A stretch of DNA of 64,000 nt from Stigmatella aurantiaca (GTDB lineage: Bacteria > Myxococcota > Myxococcia > Myxococcales > Myxococcaceae). The DNA lies in the NCBI RefSeq assembly GCF_900109545.1, contig NZ_FOAP01000007.1, forward strand, positions 310,001-374,000, in the 5' to 3' direction. This document shows, in pieces, positions 57,778 through 64,000 of this stretch (the first letter of the stretch is position 1; each line of letters begins with the position of its first letter). The position numbers were made by a program, and so were the translations under genes. The notes under the pieces were generated by a model. The model ran no database searches. It saw nothing but the letters and a program-made list of their open reading frames with translations, and was not told the origin of the DNA.

Positions 57778-58235
57778 AGCTGTTGGGACGGGACATTCCC
57801 GCGCGCGAGCTGATCAGCCGTATCGAGGAGCGCCTGCGCCTCCGGGGCCTCCCCACGTCGGACCCCGCGGACGTGCCCGAGGAGGGCGTGGCGCCCCGGG
57901 TGGATCCGCTGTCCTTCAACCTCCAGGCCCTGGAGCAGCACGCGGACCCCACCCCGCCCTTGCCCTTGCACACGCACCGGGGCGGCGCGGGCCAGCTCGT
58001 CCTGGTGGCGAAGTGGGCCTTCCGCAAGACGTGCCAGGTGCTCATCAACGAGACGCTCGGCCGCCAGCGCGTTTTCAACGGCCACGTGCGCGACTCCTAC
58101 GCGCAGCTGTCCGCCGAGGTGATCCGGCTGCGGCGCGAGGTGGAGGCGCTGAAGGCCGCCCAGCCCCCCGCCGGGCCTCCCGCCGCACCGTCCCGGCCGA
58201 GCCGCCCCAAGACCCCGCCTCAGGGGAAGCGATAG
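57774..58235 (+). CDS. small protein of the polysaccharide cluster
   Basis: The product is 153 residues and is translationally coupled to the bimodular glycosyltransferase (ATGA overlap). Blocks are PARELISRIEERLRLRGL, SFNLQALEQHADPTPPLPL and FNGHVRDSYAQLSAEVIRLR, ending in a Pro-rich tail. The same blocks occur as N-terminal or preceding parts of methyltransferase/glycosyltransferase proteins in O-antigen clusters, as recalled and not searched. A helix before the coiled-coil-like end suggests a scaffold or adapter. No catalytic motif is visible. Its 3' end overlaps the convergent membrane-protein gene by 16 bp. Confidence 0.7.
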   Translation: MKLLGRDIPARELISRIEERLRLRGLPTSDPADVPEEGVAPRVDPLSFNLQALEQHADPTPPLPLHTHRGGAGQLVLVAKWAFRKTCQVLINETLGRQRVFNGHVRDSYAQLSAEVIRLRREVEALKAAQPPAGPPAAPSRPSRPKTPPQGKR

Positions 58236-60112
58236 ACGGTGTAGAGCCCGTCCCGGTGGACGCGCTCACCGCCCAGCACCTCGGTCACGAACTTGTCCCG
58301 GGGGGGATAGAAATAGTGGGAGACGTACCAGCGGAAGTGGTGCTCCTTCAGGTACCCCTTCATCTGCTGCGCCTCCTCGGGGGAGACGGGGCCCGCGAGC
58401 CCATTGAACCCCTCCAGCGCCCGGAACAGCCGCAGCTCCAGCATCTCCGCCTCGCGGACCGGCGTTCTCGAGAGCCGCGCGAAGGAGACGGGCTTGCCGT
58501 GCAGGGTCTGCTCCCACTGCCCCAGGACGTTGTCCGTGAAGACCGCCGCCGGGGCGGGCGCGTTGCGAATCTCCTCGAACACGGGGGGCGTCTTCGGCAA
58601 GGCCACCATGTTCATGGGCTTGTTGCGGTACTCGAGGTTGGGCACCAGCGCGGTGAGCAGCGCCACCCCCACCCCCAGCCGCACGTCCTTGCGCGCGGCG
58701 AGCGCCCCCAGGTGCGCCGCGGCGAACGCCACCAGCACCGCCAGCGCCAGCGTGGTGAGCAGCTCGAAGCGGACGGGCATTCCTCCCTGCTTGAAGAGCG
58801 GCACCACGTGCTTGAAGACCACGTAAGGCATCGGCACCTGGACCCTCAGCTCGCGGCCAAATGAGGTGAAGGGCTCGTAGAAGGCCATGACGGTCAAATA
58901 GACGAGCAGCACCAGGACATCCCGCCGCCAGACCCGCTGGCGCCAGCCCGGCACCAGCGCCACGAGCCACAGCAGGAGAACGAGCAGCAAGGACACGGGG
59001 TGCTGGGTGACGCCGCCGATGGCCAGCACCGTCCCCATGGACAGCACGGCGAACCCCACGCCGATGCCCACCCAGCGCCGCCCGTCCGGCACGCCCCGCC
59101 AGAGCGCGAACGCGGCGAGCCCCAGCGTCAGGATGCCCAGGAACGTGCCGGCCTCCTCGGCGTTGCTCGCCATCTTGTCGCGCACCAGCCCGCCGATGAG
59201 CGACCGGGCCCAGACCGGCGCCTTGTCGAACCACGCCGAGGACGGATCCGGCAGGAACAGGGCATACACATCGGTGTAGTAGTCCGAGTCCCCGTGGTGG
59301 CCGCCAATGGGCGCCGGATGGAGGTGCGCGAGCAGCGGCAGGATGGGCGGCGTACAGGCAATTCCCGCGGCCAGGGCGGCCCACCCCGCCCGGCGCAACA
59401 GCGGGTCCTTCAGCGCGTCCAGGGACAGCACGGGGCCGTGGCGCCAGCGCTCCGCGACGACCCACACGAAGGACAGCAGCGCGATGTAGAGCAGGTAGTA
59501 GTAGTCACACAGCAGCACGTAGAGCGCGCCGAGCGCCACGCCCCAGAGCCACCGGCGCTTGCCCCCCTCCAGCCACCGGAAGAAGCACAGCAGGTAGAAC
59601 GGAATCCCCTCCAGCGCCGACAGGTTCAGGTGCGCGTTGGCGTGGCTCAGGTGGTACCGCGAGAAGTCGAAGGCACACGCCCCGGCGATCGCCGCCGCCG
59701 CCGCCAGCCCCGGGCTGAACCCCGCCCGCAGCAGCAAGTCCCTCAGCAGCAGCCAGGCCGTATAGCCCGTCAGCACGAAGGTGCCGAAGATGACGAGGTT
59801 GTAGGCCACCTCCAGCCGCAGGAAGGGCAGGAGCACCACGCCCCACCCCGTCTTCGCGGGCGACAGGGTGTGCCAGTACAGCTCGGCGCCCAGGGGCCAG
59901 TGCAGCAGCGGGGAGAAGAACGGATTCTGGGGGGCCTCCCACAGCGCCCGCCGCATCCACCAGAGGTGCCACATGTTCATGTAGCCGTCCTCGCGTCCCC
60001 CCAGGACAAAGCCCTGGAGGCGGCCCAGCAGGGGCCACGTGTGGAAGGCGGACAGCAGCGTGAAGCACAGCAGGATCAGCGGGTGGAGCACCCACCGCGA
60101 GAGTGGAGACAT
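58220..60112 (-). CDS. polytopic membrane protein, glycosyltransferase/flippase-like
   Basis: The product is about 630 residues; the ATG at 60112 was chosen, with an in-frame GTG at 60127 as alternative. At least 10 hydrophobic helices are visible (LHPLILLCFTLLSAFHTWPL, NLVIFGTFVLTGYTAWLLL, LLLVLLLWLVALVPGW, and others). A first loop has GREDGYMNMWHLWWMRRAL and a cytoplasmic/periplasmic DYYYLLYIALL segment. This is typical of GT-C-like integral membrane transferases (DUF6311/YfhO-like) with an acidic first-loop motif. The C-terminal ~130 residues form a soluble domain. A role in lipid-linked sugar transfer or glycan assembly is inferred from the cluster. Confidence 0.8.
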   Translation of the reverse strand: MSPLSRWVLHPLILLCFTLLSAFHTWPLLGRLQGFVLGGREDGYMNMWHLWWMRRALWEAPQNPFFSPLLHWPLGAELYWHTLSPAKTGWGVVLLPFLRLEVAYNLVIFGTFVLTGYTAWLLLRDLLLRAGFSPGLAAAAAIAGACAFDFSRYHLSHANAHLNLSALEGIPFYLLCFFRWLEGGKRRWLWGVALGALYVLLCDYYYLLYIALLSFVWVVAERWRHGPVLSLDALKDPLLRRAGWAALAAGIACTPPILPLLAHLHPAPIGGHHGDSDYYTDVYALFLPDPSSAWFDKAPVWARSLIGGLVRDKMASNAEEAGTFLGILTLGLAAFALWRGVPDGRRWVGIGVGFAVLSMGTVLAIGGVTQHPVSLLLVLLLWLVALVPGWRQRVWRRDVLVLLVYLTVMAFYEPFTSFGRELRVQVPMPYVVFKHVVPLFKQGGMPVRFELLTTLALAVLVAFAAAHLGALAARKDVRLGVGVALLTALVPNLEYRNKPMNMVALPKTPPVFEEIRNAPAPAAVFTDNVLGQWEQTLHGKPVSFARLSRTPVREAEMLELRLFRALEGFNGLAGPVSPEEAQQMKGYLKEHHFRWYVSHYFYPPRDKFVTEVLGGERVHRDGLYTVYRFP

Positions 60113-60131
60113 ACGGGGGAAGGCCACCGGT

Positions 60132-61067
60132 TCAAGGCCGCTCGGCGGCCATCAACATGTTGTCGCCCAGGTTGAAGGGCACCGACCAGCCGGGAGGCAC
60201 CAGCCGCCGCAGCCCGCCCATCACGGGCGCCAGGGGCTGGAAGCTCGCCCCCAGCTTTCGCAGGAGGTAATCGGCGGAGATGATGTGGGTGTAGGTCCGC
60301 GCCTCGACGACTTGGAACCCCACCTCCTCCAGCAGCATCGCGAGCGTGGAGCGGCCGAAGTAGAACAGGTGCATGTCCATCAGCCAGGGCCACTGGCCGC
60401 CCAGCACGCGGGCCACGAGGCTGCTCGCATCGATGGTGGACAGGTAGAGGCGGCCCCCGGGGCGCACGAGCTGGAACGCCGCGGCGAGCTCCTCGCGCGG
60501 GTCGGCGAAGTGCTCCACCACGTCCCAGAGCGTCACCACGTCGTAGGTGCGGCCCTCCGCGGCCAGCTCCCTCAGGGGCCGGCCGTGCACGGTGAAGCCC
60601 AGCGACCGGGCATGCCCCGCGGCCCAGCGCGACAACTCCAACCCCTCGGGGCGGAAGCCCCCCTCGCGGGCCACATCCAGGAAGTAGCCACAGTAGGCCC
60701 CCACATCGAGCAGGGTCCGGCCCTGCGCGGGCCCCAGCGCCTGGAGGACGCGCCGGAAGGTCCGGTAGCGGTTGTCCTTCTCCGCCACGTACAGCGGATC
60801 CTCCACGTCCTGATAGGCCCGTAGCAGCTCCGCGGCGGACGGCAGGGGCCACTGGAAGAGCATCTGGCACTCCTCGCACTCCCAGATGGGCGGATGGGTG
60901 CGGTGGCCAAAGGAGGTACACCGGTAGGCCGCGGCATCCCCTGCGCCCCTCGGCCCCCGGGCGGGGTAGCGCAACCGCAGCCGCCGTCCCTTGCACAGGT
61001 AGCAGGCGCCGGGGACCGGGGACAGATAGGGCTCGGACGGCGCTCGGGCGGTTACATCTAGGGGCAT
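60132..61067 (-). CDS. SAM-dependent methyltransferase with N-terminal zinc ribbon
   Basis: The product is about 311 residues from the ATG at 61067 (a GTG at 61079 is an alternative). The N-terminal zinc ribbon has CYLCKGR and CEECQMLFQWP. The class I methyltransferase fold follows, with motif I LLDVGAYCGYFLDVA, motif II-like GRTYDVVTLWDVVEHFADP and RPGGRLYLSTIDAS. This is the UbiG-like/methyltransferase-12 type often found in O-antigen and exopolysaccharide loci, where it modifies a sugar or caps a chain. The upstream gap to the divergent oxidoreductase gene is 178 bp. Confidence 0.9.
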   Translation of the reverse strand: MPLDVTARAPSEPYLSPVPGACYLCKGRRLRLRYPARGPRGAGDAAAYRCTSFGHRTHPPIWECEECQMLFQWPLPSAAELLRAYQDVEDPLYVAEKDNRYRTFRRVLQALGPAQGRTLLDVGAYCGYFLDVAREGGFRPEGLELSRWAAGHARSLGFTVHGRPLRELAAEGRTYDVVTLWDVVEHFADPREELAAAFQLVRPGGRLYLSTIDASSLVARVLGGQWPWLMDMHLFYFGRSTLAMLLEEVGFQVVEARTYTHIISADYLLRKLGASFQPLAPVMGGLRRLVPPGWSVPFNLGDNMLMAAERP

Positions 61068-61245
61068 GGGGGGTTGCACCGTAGTCCCAACGGAGAAGAG
61101 ACCTCAATCCCCGAGAATAAACCCTATTGACGCAGCGGCCTTCCTGGGCATCGGCCCTGCCCGTGCGCCAGACGATGGACCGCGAGCCTGAAAACGGTGT
61201 AGCGAAGAGCCTGTTCTCCCCGGTTCCCCGTCTATCCAAAGTCAC

Positions 61246-64000
61246 ATGCCTTCCTTGAACGCCTCCACTGCTTCCTCCAGCCCCTCGCTGACGTTGGGCC
61301 TGCCTGGGTTCACCTTCGAAGACCTCTACCGTCCCCAGGGGCTGCGCCGGCTCGCGGACCGCTTCGACGCGTGGATGTCCGAGCACGAGCCCGAGCTGCT
61401 CCAGGCCTTCGACGCCTACCGGAAGTCGGGGGGAACGAGCGTATCGGGCCCCGCGGAGTCCGAGCTGCTCATCCGCGTCTCGCGGCACGTGGGCGCCTTC
61501 CTGGCCCGCCTGTTCAGCATCGGCGAGGAGACCGAGAGCCTGGCGCGCCGGCTGACCGGGGAGCTGCCGCTGTTCGACTTCAAGCGCGACTTCATCACCC
61601 GCCGCGTCTTCAAGAAGGGCGCCCCGGACCGTCCGTCGCTCGCCGAATACCCCTCGCTGGATGCCCGGATGCGCCTGCTCCTGCAGCTGGGCTTCCCGGA
61701 GGCCCTGGCCCTGGACCCGGAGCGGAGCCTGGCCGAGTCCGTGCTCACGCTGATGGACCTGGAGCGCGTCTTCTCGGGCGCCCTGCCCCCGGCGAGCAAG
61801 GCCCGGGAGCCGGAGCTGCGCGCGCGGTGGACGGCGCTGCGCACCGCGCTCGCGTCCACGCCCGAGGGCAAGGAGGCCTTCGGCGCCAGCCTCGTCACGC
61901 AAGGGGAGGACGCGGCGGAGCTCCAGGCCGTGCGCGCCCTGCTCTCCCTGGCCGACCGCTGGACGTACGCCCGCGCGTTGCACCCGGAGCTCAAGGAGCT
62001 GTTCCACACCTGGCCCACGCACCGCATCCCCAAGCCCCTGGTCTTCGACCAGCTCGTCACGCTGCACCGGCCGGACCCGCAGCTGCCCGAGATTTCCGAG
62101 AGCCCCGGCCACCACCTGCGCCACCGGGATGGGTTCAAGCTCACCGACCGCCGCGGCACCCCGCGCGACGTGATGAACGAGGTGGACTACTGCGTCATCT
62201 GCCACGAGCGCGAGAAGGACTCCTGCTCCAAGGGCTTCAAGGCGAAGGACCCGGTGGCCGAGGGGCACACCTACAAGAAGAACCCGCTGGGAATCCCGCT
62301 GACGGGCTGCCCCCTGGATGAGCGCATCTCGGAGGTCCACGCGCTCAAGCGCGAGGGGCTCTCGGTGGGGGCGCTGGCCATGGTGATGCTGGACAACCCC
62401 ATGTGCCCGGGCACCGGCCACCGCATCTGCAACGACTGCATGAAGGCCTGCATCTTCCAGAAGCAGGAGCCGGTGAACATCCCCCTGGCGGAAACCTCCA
62501 CGCTCACGGACGTGTTGGACTTGCCCTGGGGCTTTGAAATCTATGGGCTCCTGTCCCGGTGGAACCCGCTCAACGTGCGCCGCCCGTACGCGCTGCCGTA
62601 CATCGGCCGCAACGCGCTGGTGGTGGGCCTGGGCCCGGCCGGCTACACGCTCGCGCACTACCTGCTCAACGAGGGCTTCGGCGTCACCGGCGTGGACGGG
62701 CTGAAGATTGAGCCCTTCCCCGACGAGCTGGTGGGCCGCAACGGCCAGGCGCTCCAGCCCATCCGGGACTGGCGGGCGCTCACCCGCGAGCTGGACGAGC
62801 GGGTGCTGGAGGGCTTCGGCGGCGTGTCCGAGTACGGCATCACCGTGCGCTGGGACAAGAACTTCCTCACCCTCATCCACCTGACGCTGGCGCGCCGGGC
62901 GAACCTGCACATCTACGGCGGCGTGCGCTTCGGTGGCACCCTCACCATCGACGATGCGTGGGCGCTGGGGTTCGACCACATCGCCATCGCGGCGGGCGCG
63001 GGCCGGCCCACCATCATCGGGATGAAGAACAACCTCATCCGGGGCATCCGCAAGGCGAGCGACTTCCTGATGGCGCTGCAGCTCACGGGCGCCTTCAAGC
63101 GGGACTCCCTGGCGAACCTCCAGGTGCAGCTGCCCGCCATCGTCATCGGCGGCGGCCTGACGGGCATCGACACGGCCACGGAGCTGATGGCGTACTACCC
63201 GGTGCAGGTGCAGCGCATGCTGGAGCGCCACGAGCAGCTCACCGCGGAGCTGAGCGAGGAGACCGTCCTGGCGCGGCTGGACGCCGAGGAGCGCGCCACC
63301 TACCAGATGTTCCTGGAGCACGGCCGCGCGGTGCGCGCCGAGCGCGAGAAGGCGCTCGCGGAGGGCCGCAGCCCGGACTTCATCCACCTGGTGCGCAGCT
63401 GGGGTGGCGTGAGCCTCGTCTACCGCCGCAGCCTCACCGAGTCCCCCGCCTACCGCCTCAACCACGAGGAGGTGGTGAAGGCGCTGGAAGAGGGCATCCG
63501 CTTCATCGAGCGGATGAGCCCCACGGAGGCGCTGCAGGACGCGAGCGGCGCGGTGCGGGCCATCCGCTTCGAGCGCATGGTGACCCAGGACGGCAAGCTC
63601 AAGGGCAGCGGCGAGTTCTTCGAGATGCCCGCGAAGACGGTGTGCGTGGCCGCGGGCACCTCGCCCAACGTCACCTACGAGAAGGAGTACCCGGGCACCT
63701 TCCGGCTCGACGAGAACAAGGAGTACTTCCAGGGCTTCGAGCTGGACGAGGCCGGTGAGGCCTTCGCGCTCAAGCCCGTGGAGGCGGTCGAGGACCTGGA
63801 TGCGAAGGTGGGCTTCTTCACCTCGTACCAGAAGGACGGCCGCTTCATCTCCTTCTACGGGGACAACCACCCCACCTACGCGGGCAACGTGGTGAAGGCC
63901 ATGGCGAGCGCCAAGGATGGCTACCCGCAGGTGGCCCGCCTGTTCGCCCGGGAAGTGGCGGCGATGGACTTCTCGGACGGGGCGGCCCAGGCCGCGCGCG
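61246..64000 (+). CDS. Fe-S/FAD pyridine-nucleotide oxidoreductase (GltD-like), 3' end outside window
   Basis: The reading frame is open from the ATG at 61246 to the window edge (918 residues seen). The first ~300 residues are helical and not recognised. A Cys-rich part follows: Cys316 and Cys319 (YCVICHERE), Cys327, Cys355, and Cys387, Cys395, Cys398, Cys402 (MCPGTGHRICNDCMKAC), which look like Fe-S cluster ligands as in the N terminus of GltD-type subunits. Then come a FAD-binding motif VGLGPAGYTLA (461 onward) and a second dinucleotide site VIGGGLTGIDTATEL (635 onward). It is probably an NAD(P)H-dependent electron-transfer flavoenzyme. The size and helical N-terminal extension are unusual. 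It is divergent from the methyltransferase gene. Confidence 0.85.
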   Translation, partial: MPSLNASTASSSPSLTLGLPGFTFEDLYRPQGLRRLADRFDAWMSEHEPELLQAFDAYRKSGGTSVSGPAESELLIRVSRHVGAFLARLFSIGEETESLARRLTGELPLFDFKRDFITRRVFKKGAPDRPSLAEYPSLDARMRLLLQLGFPEALALDPERSLAESVLTLMDLERVFSGALPPASKAREPELRARWTALRTALASTPEGKEAFGASLVTQGEDAAELQAVRALLSLADRWTYARALHPELKELFHTWPTHRIPKPLVFDQLVTLHRPDPQLPEISESPGHHLRHRDGFKLTDRRGTPRDVMNEVDYCVICHEREKDSCSKGFKAKDPVAEGHTYKKNPLGIPLTGCPLDERISEVHALKREGLSVGALAMVMLDNPMCPGTGHRICNDCMKACIFQKQEPVNIPLAETSTLTDVLDLPWGFEIYGLLSRWNPLNVRRPYALPYIGRNALVVGLGPAGYTLAHYLLNEGFGVTGVDGLKIEPFPDELVGRNGQALQPIRDWRALTRELDERVLEGFGGVSEYGITVRWDKNFLTLIHLTLARRANLHIYGGVRFGGTLTIDDAWALGFDHIAIAAGAGRPTIIGMKNNLIRGIRKASDFLMALQLTGAFKRDSLANLQVQLPAIVIGGGLTGIDTATELMAYYPVQVQRMLERHEQLTAELSEETVLARLDAEERATYQMFLEHGRAVRAEREKALAEGRSPDFIHLVRSWGGVSLVYRRSLTESPAYRLNHEEVVKALEEGIRFIERMSPTEALQDASGAVRAIRFERMVTQDGKLKGSGEFFEMPAKTVCVAAGTSPNVTYEKEYPGTFRLDENKEYFQGFELDEAGEAFALKPVEAVEDLDAKVGFFTSYQKDGRFISFYGDNHPTYAGNVVKAMASAKDGYPQVARLFAREVAAMDFSDGAAQAAR

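Noticed and set aside
60076-63870. Minus-strand open frame of over 1,200 codons
   Set aside because: It is antisense to the oxidoreductase and methyltransferase region. Its translation is rich in His, Arg, Gln and Ala, as expected for antisense of GC-rich genes, and it has no motifs.

Overview
The window looks like chromosome of a myxobacterium (Myxococcota, probably the Cystobacterineae/Myxococcus side). The evidence is very high GC with strong third-position GC, a long acidic RpoD, a DUF2381-type protein, SitA/SitI-like outer-membrane-exchange toxin and immunity genes, a MYXO-CTERM-like C-terminal tail, NtrC-type two-component systems and a sigma-54 promoter. All family names were assigned by reading translated sequence; no database was searched.

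Layout. 1-7.8 kb is conserved core: the end of an FHA-GGDEF diguanylate cyclase, a HEAT-repeat protein on the minus strand, then a macromolecular-synthesis cluster rpsU - yqeY-like - dnaG - rpoD and an alkyltransferase-like protein. 7.9-14.7 kb is accessory DNA. A CAT-anticodon tRNA gene is followed 3.7 kb later by a perfect 48-bp copy of its 3' part, which outlines a small integrated element. The element carries a Cys-rich anchored protein, a DUF2381-type protein, a lipoprotein/partner pair and an excisionase-like HTH protein, but no recognisable integrase. Directly beyond its right end lie a SitA-like lipoprotein toxin with its immunity gene and, on the other strand, a double zinc-ribbon immunity-like gene. 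A 41-bp vestige of that last gene sits 11.7 kb away at 26.24 kb.

14.8-26.2 kb holds two histidine kinase/NtrC-type regulator pairs, each beside a SulP anion transporter. The first pair is followed by a dyad, a near-perfect -24/-12 sigma-54 promoter and a SulP + beta-carbonic anhydrase operon, which suggests a regulated bicarbonate uptake/CO2 hydration module. A decayed beta-lactamase-family gene separates the two modules. 26.3-30.3 kb is a less GC-rich stretch with two secreted proteins and small accessory genes. 30.3-37.6 kb carries mixed metabolic and regulatory genes (VOC, M19 dipeptidase-like, divergent DJ-1/GlxA genes, a LacI-family regulator with a palindromic operator, DUF1993, cupin, cold-shock protein).

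37.9-44.7 kb contains a metal-sensor-like protein with an OmpR/HK pair, a cupredoxin-like lipoprotein beside heme O synthase, and a large membrane TPR protein. After a tRNA-Ala(CGC) gene comes a DUF2760 - Hsp70 - Hsp70/DUF3731 operon (45-50.3 kb). Then follow a zinc-ribbon protein, a beta-propeller phytase-like protein and a surface-polysaccharide cluster (52.5-61.1 kb): gmd and rmd for GDP-D-rhamnose, two glycosyltransferases, a small cluster protein, a membrane protein and a methyltransferase. The window ends inside a large Fe-S/FAD/NAD(P)H oxidoreductase.
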